From NCBI GenBank assembly GCA_034190875.2, contig CM067354.1, positions 68,044,521-68,108,520 on the forward strand: DNA of 64,000 nucleotides, written 5' to 3'. Under the pieces are notes generated by a model, which saw nothing but the letters and a program-made list of their open reading frames with translations, made no database searches and was not told the origin of the DNA. Position numbers and translations under genes: made by a program. This document shows, piece by piece, positions 25,101 through 37,920 of the stretch (position 1 is the first letter of the stretch; each line of letters opens with the position of its first letter). This stretch comes from Urechis unicinctus. Taxonomy: Eukaryota; Annelida; Polychaeta; Xenopneusta; Urechidae.

Positions 25101-25960
25101 CTCCGTATATATTCTCACCATATTTGGGATAATTAAAATATCATTGAAATCATACCTTTGAAATGCAACTAGGAACTCAACTGTGAGTCATTGCAATTTC
25201 ATGAAAACCATTAAATGGTATACGAAGGCTTGCATTTCAGTATATTTCGGTTGGTTTTTGCCCTGGCTTTACTCATCATGAATGAGTTATTTGTAATCTG
25301 GCGGTAACATCATACATGTGGTGAATGCCAAGTACACAAAACGTTCTCTACGGCATCTGTAAAACATCATTGAATTATTTCTTTAGCTGTTAAATGAAAT
25401 CAAGCGATTGTGATTCATCGGAAGCAGGAGCGATCAATTCGTTATTCCTCCTAAACAGGGCGGGGAAAGGCAATTAGATATACCAACAGCATGTCGTCCG
25501 TTCATTTGTAAAGGATCAGAGTCGCCATCATCAGGGGTGACTCATGTTCACTAATGAGCATGCTATTAGATGGCAGTCTCATTTAGCGTCTTTATTGTAG
25601 GGTTCAACCCAGGTGGAAATATCAACAAATTTGTTGCATAAGCAGTAGCGCTGACTGAAATGGTAAACCACATTAGACACAAATACTTGCTGTGAAGACC
25701 GAACAGTCGATGATATAGGGAAGTTAATCGGTAGAAGGGACAGTTGCACTAACATCGAGGACATCACTTGATTTGTAGTTTTAGAGTAAGCGGTGGAATA
25801 ATGAGTGGTTCAAACATACTGTGCTGATGCTCATCCAATATTGACACGAATATTAATTTATTCTTCATTGGTGATCACATCCGTAGAATGCTATCAACCC
25901 AGTTGTGATGTGTGTACAGTCATTGAGGTTGGTATGCACAGATTATCAACGTTTTGAAAT
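25101..25960 (-). repeat. Inverted copy of 15.5-16.2 kb
   Basis: Reverse complement of the inner-repeat spacer and part of its right arm. It begins where the direct copy of 14.7 kb ends, so the junction at about 25.1 kb joins two duplications. Confidence 0.75.
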
Positions 25961-26460
25961 AAAGCATACTAATTACCCCGGCGACGATGATAAATAACAT
26001 CAATTAACATGCTGGTTATCAGTTGCTGCTGGATTTTACCTGGATATTAAGGTAGAACTAATCAAGGTCAGTAGACAAAACTTCCGCACTTATATTATGG
26101 ACGTTTAGATACTTGACACGTCGTTTTGAGAACCCATCTCCAATGCGCATATAAGTTATTTGTTATCTGGTTGCAACATCATACATGTAGCTATGGTAAA
26201 TAGTCAACAAAAGCGTTCTCTGCAGCGTCTGTCCGACGGCTAAACATGGTTCGATTTGGTTCATAAGTTTGGATATGAAAGAGCGGTTCACGGGGAGCAG
26301 GAGCGGTCAGTATCCTATTCATATCAATGGTTAACTGTCATTAAATAGTCAGTTAACATCGTTAACACATTGAACGGAATTTACCAACAACATATCATCA
26401 TCGTCAGTGGTGACGCATATCCATTAAAGAGTTCGCTAATTGATGTCGCCAGTAACAGAG
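25960..26460 (+). repeat. Direct repeat E (copy 2)
   Basis: Matches 18180-18740 with several small deletions. Confidence 0.8.
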
Positions 26461-26849
26461 AATGTTATAGTAATCAACAGCCAACACTTTAACGCTGCTA
26501 TTGTGTTTCTCAGTTGCGATAGGCATTGGAACTTGCGATATTTAACGTTAACGCTGTCTAAGATGCTTTCAACGCCACATATCTAGCCATGTTTTATGCA
26601 ACTATTTATTTCCGTGCTAGACGATGATGTTATTGTTAACGACAACTTAATTATTCACCAGTTTCAATAGTTTGTCTAAAAATGTCATTTAAAGACTATG
26701 CAAGTTTTGCTGCATCTTTGTGGGATGTATGCAGGAAACAAAAGGAGAGCATGAGAGAGATTTGACCTAACGTATGTTGTGCGCAATGTCTGGACAATTT
26801 GTTGAATCCTTCTGCGAAAGGATTAACAATGGATTAACAGCTGCATGTT
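26461..26849. other. No recognised feature
   Basis: About 390 bases without a partner elsewhere in the window that I could see. Confidence 0.45.
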
Positions 26850-28020
26850 GTGTAAGCTGAGCCACGTCGGCCGTTTAGAACTTTCTAGACAAAGGGGCGG
26901 GGGATCAGTCATTGAAGACGATGTGAAGTGTAAGAAGATGCAATCCCTGACTTCATGTAGCGGGATTTTTATTTTTGCTGTCCAAATGAGCAGCTGGAAC
27001 TCCATTGGACATACCAGTAATGCAAAACTGCCAGATATTTCACTAACATTTGACAAATTATGTGAGGGAAAGCCTAGTTGGATTTGTGAGGGTGGAACAT
27101 CGACATCGCTATTGTAATAGTATATATGTGTGCATTTTCCCGTTTACAACAAAGTTAATTCATGATTATTTGACCAAAATGGCGAACAAGATAGCGATTG
27201 AATCTGTGACCAGCAAACTCAGATGACGTATGTTGGATTTCTGTGTATTTTACTACACAGATTTGTCTCCAAATAAAACGATATGGTGAATGATGTGACG
27301 TCATTTGTACGTAAAATACCATACACGTTTTGTAAGGAATATATGTTATCAAGCCTCTTTGGTGGCTCCGGATATGCTTCAGTAAACCGTGAAAGCCCAC
27401 AGCAGTCAACATATCATCTTGTAATTTGAATATGTCCTGGTGCAGGTTACATTAGCCTTATGCAATAAAGCGAAGGCTGTTAATAGGGACACTTGGTTGA
27501 TATGCAAAGGCCGTTCGATTATTCATAACGTGCCATCGTCGCAGGCCATCTTTTAAAACTATTGTATTTCACAACAGTACAAATACATATGTCTGCGGTT
27601 TATCGGACGCACCACTGTAATACACAGGCAGTTTAGGGGAGGCAATCCATGCAATATGCCAGCTGGCAAGATGTTAGGACTGAAATGAGGTGCATCACTG
27701 TCATTGACGGCCTAAGAGAAGAAACGCACGCACACGCCACATACTCACGTAAAATATGCGCTGCATTGCAATGTCTCCTGTACAGCTCCATGCATGGCAG
27801 TTATACAATGTGCTGCATAAGTTTTTCGTGAGAAATAATGATGTTCCCTCCACTTGACATTGGTTTCTGGGCATTACGCTGTTGTTTAACTTATTTGATA
27901 TGTGTGGAACAATAAGATGGACTTAATATTGTTATAACAGCCAGTAATCGATGTTCTGACGTATGTACTGATGTGAGGAAACTCGTTTTACTCTTTGTAG
28001 CCATCATATCTCATATCCCA
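26850..28020 (-). repeat. Duplicon block D, inverted copy
   Basis: Reverse complement of 11300-12300 (for example 27960-28015 against 11315-11375, 27600-27690 against 11580-11660). It extends the right arm of the outer inverted repeat inward. Confidence 0.87.
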
Positions 28021-29350
28021 GTCTGACGGGTCCCTGTAATGAACTGGTCTGGTGTCCAAGAGAGCTGTGTGCCAGTCCCGCACAGAATGACGAAAATATT
28101 GCTAAACTACTCACACGCCGGCTGACTCCCATTTACAGTGTCTGCTACACTTTGCCATCAAGAACTTCTCGACATGAAGGGAGAGTCCGTGGAACAGATT
28201 GGTGATGTGTAACATGGTACATTCGTGCTACGGATGGTGATGCTATCGACACGAGTCAGTAGTACAGGGACTGCAACTGCTTTGGCCATCAGTGTCAGAG
28301 TTACTAACATTGTTTTGAAGAGGCCTTCTAAAGTAAATTCCCAAATATTTCATTTATTGTCCGCTTTGCTAGGGTTGCTAAAAGGATTGGATGGATATCC
28401 TCTCCCTGTGTTGCGAACACCAAATCTTCGACTGCCTCCAAACAATGTTTATGAGCATATGCCAATGGGAAGTGGGAAGGTCTAGTAACATGACATGCAC
28501 CTGCGTTATCATTCCTGAAAGTCCACTCGTTGTTAGGTTCATATGTGTGGTAGTGTCTAGCTTGTGCCGTATTTTGTCTATTTATCACGTCCCATTTGCA
28601 ACAAAGAATTACACCCTTATATTGACCTGGATCACCTATTGCACTGAAATTTGCAGATATAACTTTAGTGGCTTGTGTCTGTTTGGAGATAAGCACTGTA
28701 GGCCCGTAAGATAACCGCTAGTGCATAATTAATGAAATCAGCCTGTTCTGACTTGACACAAGACATCGCTTACTTTTTTTTTAATCAACACGCGCTTCAT
28801 TTGACCTCAGTAATGACGTAGGTAGTGCTGATTGTCATGGCGCAAACATGTTGCAGCCACTTTCTGATATCCTGAACGAAACATCCAGCGATGTCGATGC
28901 TGTTGTGATGTAACTGACCGCGGTGGGCCCCTACTACACAACAAGGGGGCTACCATGCTGTTCTATTGTTGCAACTAGATACTGATTAATTGTTAACTTG
29001 TCGAAATTGCAACCCTATCTAGATAAGTTAGGATCATTGCTATGATATTGTTATAACCTTGCCTTTTGGTTCTTAAAAATTTATAAGCGAGAAAAGGTAT
29101 CAAATAACATCTTCATTTTCTTACTTAGATTACCAGCGTAAATGTTCCTTAATGGAACTGTTCCCATGGCATCAACAGTCCGGGATTTTGATAAAAGCCG
29201 GGGATAACAATGCACGATTTAGCGTTTTATCACGGTGCATTTTGAGTATTGGGTGATCCGTTCAGATCCAACCATGTGTAACTTCCTCTCACTTGCTGGG
29301 GGCCTTCGAGTATATAACTGTCATCAGTTACCATCGTTTATGATAAATGA
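28021..29350. other. Right-arm-specific insertion, content unknown
   Basis: The left arm has about 0.5 kb between the equivalent points (10.82 and 11.30 kb, mostly the AC repeat), whereas this side has 1.3 kb. It contains minus-strand open sequence 28328-28696 and plus-strand 28225-28482, neither with motifs I recognise. No terminal repeats were found. Confidence 0.45.
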
Positions 29351-29359
29351 GCCAATCTA

Positions 29360-31344
29360 AGCTGTGGCTGAGATAATCAGGAGGATGCGCTCCCGAAATT
29401 TTTCCCGTTTTGAGTGGGTTAAGTTAGTGATCATGTTTTCACGAGTTTTGTCGAGACGGAGGCAGACTGTTGTGGCGTTATACGACGACACCAGAGATCC
29501 GTGCATAAGAGTGTCTGCTTATCCAGCCCCTCTGCATAACTCAACGAACCAATTTCATCTCTACCAGGGTAGTAGCGTGTTGGCTTAGAGTACCACTTCT
29601 GACATTACCCATTCTGTTTGCATAATGTCAGCATGAATTGACGCAGCACGTTTCCCCCTTGATGTATTGTGTCGTGCACTTATTTGCCACTATTCATGCG
29701 CTTATATGTGCGTAGTGCTGCGGTAGCACCAACATATCTATAGGACAGACCCTCTCGGGGGGAGGCACACAAATGTCGTCAATAAGTATTTGTGTTCTGT
29801 TGTTTCAGGACCAGTTCTCAACCTACACTTCTCTCCTCTCTAGCCATTTCCATATGTAGCTATAGTATTACCCTTAACCCTAGACCAACCATGGAAGCTA
29901 TTCATTTTACATAACGTTTGTGTCATTCAATGCGCCTGAACATTATGACTTACGCAATTAACTCTGGATAACAAATACCAGCAGAGCGCTCGAATCCTGA
30001 ATCTTCGACTACAAACAGATGCCATGACGATTCAAGGCTGTAATAATGAATGGTTAATATGAAGCAGGTACGGCTTACGGTATGGTCTAAAATTGCATTT
30101 CAAAGGTGTAGTTTTCAATCATATCCTAGCATGGTGAGGATATACAGTAACACGTCTGGAGCCTGGGTCTAGTCCTAGCTTACCTCCATTGTGCTGCATC
30201 GACGTCATATACGAGCAGTTTATTTTGGTAGATTCTTGTGATAATCCTAGCAGTGATAAGCTTCCGGTGGGCTTATGATTTAACAAGGGAGCTGGTTTGC
30301 TTATTGTGTTGCTCACGTCTCGATTTGGGAATCAATGTGCTAAGTACTAGAGTGAAGACGCGGAAATTAAGACCTGACGTTAAAACAGCTGCTACAGTGT
30401 TGCTATGATTTAAGAACAGGCAGACGGGTAAGCTCATATTTTAAGACTCCGACAAACATTTTATCATTATTTTGCCACGAAAAGGTGCAGATTAATCCAC
30501 CAATACCTCCAATATACCGGGTTCCATTTTTAGATGATAAGTGTAAATATTTACATCGACGGTACTTCCATGGAACAGATAACAGAAGGCGCTCCATGCC
30601 CGCGGACTGCCATTGCACTGTCTGCACCAATCACCTATGCGCTACATATTATGTTATCCGATGGTAACATCATAATTATGACCCAATATGTATGCACACT
30701 ACTTATTATTGACCTCTGCAGCGTCAATCAAATCGCTAAGCATCATTGGCATGAGTTCATTAGAGGGGATGTCAGACAATGCGAAAGTGGTGCATCGGAA
30801 GCAGGAGCGGTCAATATTGCCTACACATTACCATATCAAAGGAAAACTGGCGCTGAGCAGTCAGCATCCCGCATAAACACGGTATTCAGGGCAGAAAAAT
30901 GCAGTGGGATAGACAAACAACATGCCACAGGGTCAAATGTAGAGGGTGGGAATCGCCACCAACCGGGGTAATTAATATTTATTTATGAGCATGCTTTTTT
31001 GAAGTATCTAGTAATAGCTGATGTGCATGAAAGCGCCAGTTGAGTTATGCAAGGGAGGGGATGCTAGTCTGATTTATCGTGTTAATTGCAGTGGTCGCCA
31101 CTGGAGGAAATATCAACGATCTGGATGTAGGGAACATGTTGGTTCATAAAGAAGTAATGGTCGCAATTATCAGGCATAATATGCTAAAATAAAGCACTAT
31201 GTTACTGCTCTACAAAGGTTTGTTCGCCTGATAAGGAGTTGATAAACAAAGTACGATAATAGATGGTCAGAATATTCTGGTGCCACAAATGACCAAAGGA
31301 CGCTGAAGGACAGTACATTATCAGACAGTGATATCTAATATTAA
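29360..31344 (-). repeat. Right arm of outer inverted repeat, inner part
   Basis: Reverse complement of 8889-10820. It ends exactly at the TTAA where Kolobok element 1 is inserted, and the arm continues at 35188. Confidence 0.9.
29390..30400 (+). pseudogene. Decayed FOCAD segment (exons a, g, h, i), inverted
   Basis: In plus sense: exon a remnant 29400-29600 (GACACCAGAGATCCGTGCAT, equal to the NTGDPVVRV region of the gene), exon g 29945-30020 (GGATAACAAATACCAGC), exon h 30145-30215, exon i 30340-30400. The order matches the gene and mirrors 9785-10765. Not codable. Confidence 0.8.
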
Positions 31345-31550
31345 AGATCAAAACTAACGTTTTTTGGCATATCCGATTTGTATGTTGCAAAATGTAGGAA
31401 AATATCTTTTAATCTGACCACGGTAGATAATTTTACATTCTCTCAAGTACTGTGGACATAAATCCGCTGAGAATGTGGTGCTCGGGTTTAATTCCGATTG
31501 AATTCCCTGAGTCCATTTTGCACCAGTTGGTCGCTAGGAGGCAGGTCGCG

Positions 31551-31558
31551 TGACGTCA
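31551..31558. promoter_or_regulatory. CRE-like TGACGTCA upstream of P2RX7_C-like gene
   Basis: A perfect 8-base CREB/ATF palindrome in a GC-richer stretch, about 120 bases before the ATG at 31676. The same motif precedes genes in the other TTAA elements. Confidence 0.5.
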
Positions 31559-31675
31559 CGTTTGCGGCTCGTCCCAAAACAAATTCGAAGGCGGTATTTC
31601 GGAAGCTGAGAAACATTATACGATCCGCGATTTTTTCCCTGCAACTTTCCTTTCTACTGATAGGTATCTATTAAC

Positions 31676-32897
31676 ATGTCGTCATCAGATGAAGATTATG
31701 AAGCCTCATTAGATGAAATGAGGACTTATGATGTCCGTGGGTATTCATTTGAGCCCACACGATTGCGAATAACAACCGAGTCAGATAATGATGTTGGGAG
31801 CTCAGAAACGGATTCCGATTCGGAAAATGAATTCAGCAAAGACGCTTTGACTTTCTGGCCAGTGGAAGTGTGGTAGGTAGAAATTTGTCGTCTCTATTAG
31901 TCTAAATGGATTAGCACCGGTAGAACTAACATTTTCGTGTAATGGGGTCTATCTGGCCCACACACCCAAGTCAATAAATTCACCCAGTGCGTTCCCCGAG
32001 CGATAGTGACATGTATGATAATATACATAATTGACTTGGGTGCCTGTGAACTGGCCCCTTTCAGAATATCAGACGTCCTGTTAATATATCTCTCATCAGT
32101 GTATATTTAAAAGACTAAGTCTACTCTTTTGCTCACAAATAAAGTCAGAATGCTGAGAAGAATCATGGACAAACAAGGACTGCTGGGTCAGCTTTTGTTA
32201 TGTGAATGATCTAACTTGGAGTTCAAAATGGCTAAAGCTTGATTTGGGCAATCTTTCAGGTGTAGCTGTACCAACTGCGATCAGATGACCACATTGCGGG
32301 AATGTGTTTGTTGTCGAAATTACCCGAAGACTGGCAACAATAGAAGAGTGGCCATGTATGACCGAACATCCAGGGTTCAAGTCAAACTGCTTGGACCGTT
32401 ATGTCCTGCTTGCATGGAAATTCGAGTTCATACAGATAGATGGACATATAGGGGATGAAGTTAACACAAATGAGTTAGTTATGCCTTTATTGAAGCACTT
32501 ATAAGACACACAGCCACTTCTGGACATGGACAATGTGTATCCCAAGTGTCCATGTTGTGCAATACATTTGGTAATCACGTTCAGTGCTACATGACAACAA
32601 ATATCTGGAGTACATAGTTGACAAAAAAATAGAGTTAAAAAAACATTACTTTCATATATCCCTAAGAAATAATCAATTCTTTTTTACTCCAGGTTATTCA
32701 GATATTTGGCCTATCGCCGTTTCATCTACTGGGTGTGGCACAGATTAGGTAGACATAACAGAAAAGTATTGCCATCATGTGTCTTAAACAAAATAAGATC
32801 TACATTCCCAGAAAGTATTGCCATCATGTGTCTTAAACAAAATAAGATCTACATTTCCAGACCCAGAGGGCCTTTACAGAGGATACCTAGAAAGTAG
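31676..32897 (+). CDS. P2RX7_C-like zinc-binding protein of Kolobok element 1
   Basis: Exon 1 (31676-31872) codes an acidic lead MSSSDEDYEASLDEM ending in ESDNDVGSSETDSDSENEF. Exon 2 (32260-about 32459) opens with a join that makes VWCSCTNC, then ECVCCR and, in a shifted frame, EEWPCMTEHPGFKSNCLDRYVL. Exon 3 (from about 32693) reads RYLAYRRFIYWVWHRLG and LPSCVLNKIRSTFP. These are the P2X7-receptor C-terminal-like (P2RX7_C) landmarks: WCSCGNC, CVCC, C-TEHPGF and AYR-F-W. One base seems lost after CVCCR, and a 49-base tandem duplication shifts the frame in exon 3. Such stand-alone domains are common in animal genomes. Its role in the transposon is unknown to me; DNA or zinc binding is an inference. 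Confidence 0.75.
32763..32860 (+). repeat. 49-base tandem duplication inside the P2RX7_C-like exon
   Basis: The stretch beginning AAAGTATTGCCATCATGTG (32763) is repeated from 32812 with one base changed. 49 is not a multiple of three, so it breaks the frame. Confidence 0.9.
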
Positions 32898-34902
32898 CCG
32901 AGTAGATTTTGTTTGTATGATTGAAGCGGCATCGCCGTGCTCCCACAAGGATGTCCTTTGCTGGCTTTTCAAATTGAGCAGCAATAGGGGGCGGAACACT
33001 CCTTTCCACAGAAAGAATTTTAGTCAGTCTGTAATTGGGATATTTCTCACGAAGCACAAACACTTCAGTAATGAGGTTGTCAACATAATCTGAAGCATAA
33101 CCAGTTAATAAAAGATTAGTAATAAATTGTCTTTGAATCATTAAATGGAATGTTTGATCTTTTGTGCCAGTATAATTACCCAATAGGCATGGCAGAGACT
33201 CATAATAAATTTATCTTAATAAATGCCAGCATTACATTATTGTTTAACTCATATTTACATATATTGAAAAACAAATCCTGTGATATATACCAATCAAAAG
33301 TGATGGGAACTTTGACAGGCTTCACCACTGGATCCCCCTGTCTGGACTTTGGAAAGGACACTCCCCATTGTGCCTGGCCTTGTTGAGTGACTGCCTGAGC
33401 TCTATTGAAGTTTTCATTAAAATGCAAAACTGCAAGGAGTAATCTGGAAGTAAAGCACCAACAGTAGCAGATATAGCCTGGTGGTCTGGCATGCCTATGT
33501 GAGCTCACAATACACCAGCATGTCATAACTTTATAAGGACCAACATAAACCCGTGTTTTACATCAGGTATTTGCAATATATACCACACTACAGTCACAGC
33601 AAAGCTCAAATTACCTTGCTTCCATAGTGGCAAAGGGAAAGTGTACACTCTTGGGCACGAAGAAGATCACCACCTTCTGGAAAGATTCTAAGCTGCCAAT
33701 GTCTTTCAGAAGGTGTTTGCTGTTCATGACCAGGGCCATCCTCTAGCTCAATGTCACTATAAAACCAAAGTTGTAGGTGCTTTATTAGGCTTATGAGAGA
33801 GCACTGATTTTTATAAGTATGCAATACAATTCCACTGTTTACAGGGGTATTTTCAAAGTAATCTATCACTTACATTTCCTGGTGCACTGCATGTTCATCC
33901 ATATCATCCTCGTCACTTTCCATGTCGAATATAGACATCCAGGTGACTCAATATACCTACAAGCAAGCATGTTTGAACTCCAGACGATTTGTGGGAGCCC
34001 TCTACCGGTTCAGTTGAGCTGGCCTCTATCTCGGGCACACCTGTCATCTCCTTTTCACATTCACTGGAGGCATCAAGCATCTCAGCTCCAGTTAACATCT
34101 CATGCAGCACCTACAAACAGAGGCATCATGTGTTTCAGTGTCGACCAGTTGTACACCAATGATATTTCCCAAAATAAGGATCAAAATCACCTATATCAAT
34201 ATACTTCTATGCACAGACTGTCTAATTTATCCTATGACATCAGTAGTACTCATGTAAATGGACCAATTAAACACAGTATGTAGTGTATCCAAATCCCTAA
34301 ACAATAAACAGGCAATGTCAAGCAAGCATTTTGAGATCACATTGAAACACCAGTTATTCTGTTATTGAGCCATACCCATGGGGCCTTTCTTTACAAGTGA
34401 TGCCTTAGCCTTAACACGGCCATGTCATTTGGGTCGTATGATTATTCATATAAGAAATAAATTTTGCTGTCAATCAAATACAAAGCCACAACCATGACTG
34501 GGATTTAGTGGAAATGAAAATTTAATGGTCCTAGCTTAGTAGCTATCTTACCTGTTGACGTCGTCTTTTCTCAAAGGCACCTCGACGTTTTACTCGATCC
34601 TGGTTCACACCCATGTAATTGAAAATTGTTGGCATGGCACCTTGGCAAAACCTAGTTTGTGTAGAAAAGCCCAGACTTTTGAGCAGCTCTGGGTCAGTTT
34701 CATAGGCGTCCCTCTCAAAGTGGTCGGACCAAAGGACAGTTGTTTTGGTCGGCTTCCAATCCTTCCTCTTCACCTTCGCAATCCAATTCTTGTGCATGTT
34801 TCGGTCTTTCGGGAACCTAAAGAAACTCTTACCCGACCTCTCGTCGTTTCTACACCCAACCGGCACAACAATAAGGCATAGTCCAAACTGTGAGTGTAAC
34901 AA
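32887..34902 (-). CDS. THAP-domain transposase of Kolobok element 1 (degraded)
   Basis: Exon 1 (34552-34902) holds a THAP domain: GCRNDERSG, FFRFPKD, NWIAKVKRKDWKP, SDHF, then ETDPELLKSLGF and a basic tail KRRGAFEKRRRQQ before a donor at 34552. Two zinc ligands are hit: the N-terminal Cys pair is split by a frame change, and the Cys before SDHF is Trp. Later pieces are EASSTEPVEGSHKSSGVQTC (to about 33949), MESDEDDMDEHAVHQEM (about 33870-33920), HWQLRIFPEGGDLL (about 33690), VLHFNENFNRAQAVTQ with VSFPKSRQGDPVVKPVK (about 33300-33450), and a C-terminus VERSVPPPIAAQFEKP (about 32990-33040). The HFNEN-RAQ region is the conserved part of Kolobok-type transposases as I remember it. Catalytic acids were not located. 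It should cut and paste at TTAA if intact. Confidence 0.72.
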
Positions 34903-34996
34903 GCCGTGAAGACTTTTTCATAAACCATCAACGAGCCGCGACAACAATGGCGAACCTTGTTGACATTCTTGATCAGCGAGCACAGAGCAGCGAACG

Positions 34997-35004
34997 TGAC
35001 GTCA
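34997..35004. promoter_or_regulatory. CRE-like TGACGTCA upstream of the transposase gene
   Basis: A perfect palindrome about 95 bases upstream of the minus-strand transposase frame start, so each gene of the element has one. Confidence 0.5.
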
Positions 35005-35191
35005 CGGGCCAAATAATTTCGAACGTTGCCGAGCGGGATGTTCAACGCGAGGAAGATGAAAACAAACACTTTAAAATCATTTTTTAAAGGAATAGGGTGC
35101 TCCAAAGTAACCGCTATTGATATGAATACCATTATTGAAGTTTATTCTTTCGAATTTCGATTAAAAAAAAAATTGTGTTTATGATCTTTAA

Positions 35192-37920
35192 AGAACTTCA
35201 CATCCTACAATTGTCCCAGGTATTTGATACCTAGCGTTGATTGGGTCACTGTGAGAGGACATGGCGGGATACCTCAGTGTTGTGTGTACTGATGGCCACC
35301 ATGAAGCACGTCAACACGTTGCCAGCCTCTGGCTGGTTGTCTACCTATGTATCTAATTATCTTCTTGTGGATATGCCTTTCACTGATTGACTTTTGAGTG
35401 ACGACATCCGGCTATTTTATCATTGTATGTCAGCTGGGTGGCGCGCGCTGGCATTTTCCGGTATGTGTGTCCCCACTCAGCTAATCATCCCACGTCTGTT
35501 TATTGTGATTGTGAGATGTTTCAATTGATTTGCCTGGGTCTGTCCATAGCAGGCGGTCATCATCGTCGTTGTATGTCTGTACCATAAGCAGTGTTTATAG
35601 ATGAGATGGTAGGGAAGGCAATGTTGTGACTTGTTCAGCATCAGTCGCTGGTTGCTTCTCTGAATTGAGCCACTCTTGCCACTGTAATACTCCAACAACA
35701 TGATCCCGTAACATCGGTGTCACATACTTTTTATACCTCGCAGTGTGAATAAGCATAATATAACATATTCACGGTAATTTATTCATCGCTAGTCGGTTAA
35801 TTATATTTCAGTACATTTGCTCATTGTTAGAATGACATTTATCAGGCTTTATAACAAACATAGGTACAACATGGTTACGTGTATTGTTACATCATCAAAC
35901 GACGTGGAGATTGAGCAGCTAGGTTTGAACCTGGACCGTTCCAGGCTGGATCGTCAACGAGTGCTTCCCTATTCCTGACCTCGTGGTTAAACACTCCGCG
36001 GTTTGAGAGTTTACAAGTGAATCTCAGGCTATTCACTAAATTGAAAATTGACCATAGCAACAGAGGTACAGGACAAATTGTCATTCACTTATTTAATGTA
36101 ATTAATAAGATGAATTGCAATGATATTTAATTGTTATTAAGCTAGGTATTTAATCTCACATAACTTACGTATTATACCTGTTGCAGTTTGGTTCACGTCT
36201 GATCATGAATTAGTTTAATTAACTTCATTCCGTGTACATAGTTGCCATCTCGCGTATTAATGCTTCGAAATTTATTAAACGTCACCTCTATCCCCTCTTA
36301 CAATAAAATCCACGACTTCTTTGACAGGTGTTGTTATGCAAAATAAATGTTAGAATTCGGATAAAAGCGCCAACCACCAGAGGTGCTAATTTCTGCTATA
36401 GTGCAATCAGCGGTAACTTTTAATTATATAATATTCCGGGGACTACATAGAACGACACCTCTACGTCAATTAAAAGATTGCAAAGTATGTAACACACCTA
36501 GCAACATCTAATTTCAACGGTATTAAATACATACGTCAGAATGTTTCTAGTGAAGTTGCTTGTCAAACACTCGTATCCTGTTGATATCGTTGAAAAGTAA
36601 TTGAATGTACCAGACACTGCATGATATTATCAATAACAATAATTGTTAGTGGATAAAACTTTTCTGAGGAGACAAAGACGATTTGTGTAATTGCTAGGCG
36701 GTGTTTGCTACAGGATGGCGTAACAATAAAGGATCATTTGCATAGAAAGACTAGTATTGCTTATTTACTGAACAAGTCATTGTGTTAATGTCTGAACATG
36801 TTCACAGATATCCGGATACATGAAATGACATACTGCATAAACTTGAGAGATTTTGTTGAAGCCTGGCTGCATATGAAGACCAATTGTCAGCAGACATATG
36901 AGCGTCATTATATAAAAGGTTCAGCACTGGCAGTGCTCAGAAGCTTCCTCGTGAGCCGATTCTTCCCACTCACCCTCCTTCGTTTGCTTATTTCGAGCGT
37001 TCCTTAAATAGTTTAATTTAAGTGCAAATCGGTGGTGACCGCCAGCTGTAGGCCAATGGTCCGGGCTCGTCAGTGCAATAGTTATCTTTATCAATTCACA
37101 AAAACAAGTAATTAATACCATTCAAATGTAACGTTTATGGCGGCGCAGCTCCTTAGAGTAGAGACACTTAGAGTGTATCTTGAGACACTTAGAGTGTATC
37201 TTGATATTAATCTTTCAGTTTCAATTTGATTGGATTGGAATATTCTATGTGGAAGCCGCCATTAGTGAGCCCCAAAAACCTGTTGGGAGGAAGCACTCCG
37301 GGTCCCTCGGGTTCACGCTATATCGACCCCTGGATGTTGGCAGCTACGGTGTTGCGCCCTGGTTTTGCGCGTTTAAGAAGTGATGATATCTTATTCGTAC
37401 TTTGCGTTCAGTAGCGTCTGCCTTTTACAAGAAACATACATGGTCCAATACAGCTTCTTTTTCACTCTGTTCTCCTTGCTGTGCCGTACATCATGATGTT
37501 GGTATGTGTCACATTGTAAAGGCTGTTAAACAGACGACGGGTTCGTTTTGTTCATTTCCACATTTTCCACAATCATTCAACCTAACCAGCCAAAGTTAGT
37601 AGCTCTCAATAATGGCGCAATATCGTGAAACATGATTCCAAAACGAAAATCATCGATGAAATGGACCCACTTAATATAATGGTTAAATAGGGAATATTTA
37701 TTTTCTGCAATTCATACCCGTTCATTACTCGTCATAAAGGATGAGTAATGTGGCGTCGTGCCCCTAGAACGGAGGCCAATGAACAGTTCAGAGAAACATT
37801 CATTCACAATAGACCGGCATATGAATGTCGTGTCATGTCCATATGAGTGCCCTCTCTTATCGACTCATACATTATGTATGTGTTTACGTGGGTAAAACGA
37901 GATTTGGATTTGTTTTTCCA
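35192..37920 (-). repeat. Right arm of outer inverted repeat, outer part
   Basis: Reverse complement of 6698-8888. The left-arm partner runs straight into a long (AT)n at 6696; this side instead ends in a non-repetitive CAAATCAGAGGCGAGAGG stretch. Confidence 0.9.
35265..36030 (+). pseudogene. Decayed FOCAD exon copies (j and q), inverted
   Basis: 35265-35345 mirrors exon j (ATACCTCAGTGTTGTGTGT) and 35890-36030 mirrors exon q (CACTCCGCGGTTTGAGAGTT). They pair with 8735-8830 and 8050-8175. No frame is kept. Confidence 0.8.

Larger units (their letters stand above)
31345..35187 (+). mobile_element. Kolobok-type DNA transposon, element 1
   Basis: A 3.84 kb insertion flanked by TTAA (31341-31344 and 35188-35191). 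The left palindrome arm keeps the unoccupied TTAA at 8885-8888. Terminal inverted repeats are short and imperfect: AGATCAAAACTAACG on the left, AGATCATAAACACAA reversed on the right. It carries a P2RX7_C-like gene (plus) and a THAP transposase gene (minus), convergent, with their 3' ends touching near 32.9 kb. TTAA targets plus a THAP transposase fit Kolobok; piggyBac shares TTAA but not THAP. Several lesions in both genes suggest it is no longer active. Confidence 0.85.

Noticed and set aside
28328-28696. Minus-strand open stretch of 122 codons as a host exon
   Set aside because: The plus strand is also open over part of it, and no family features or good splice sites were found.
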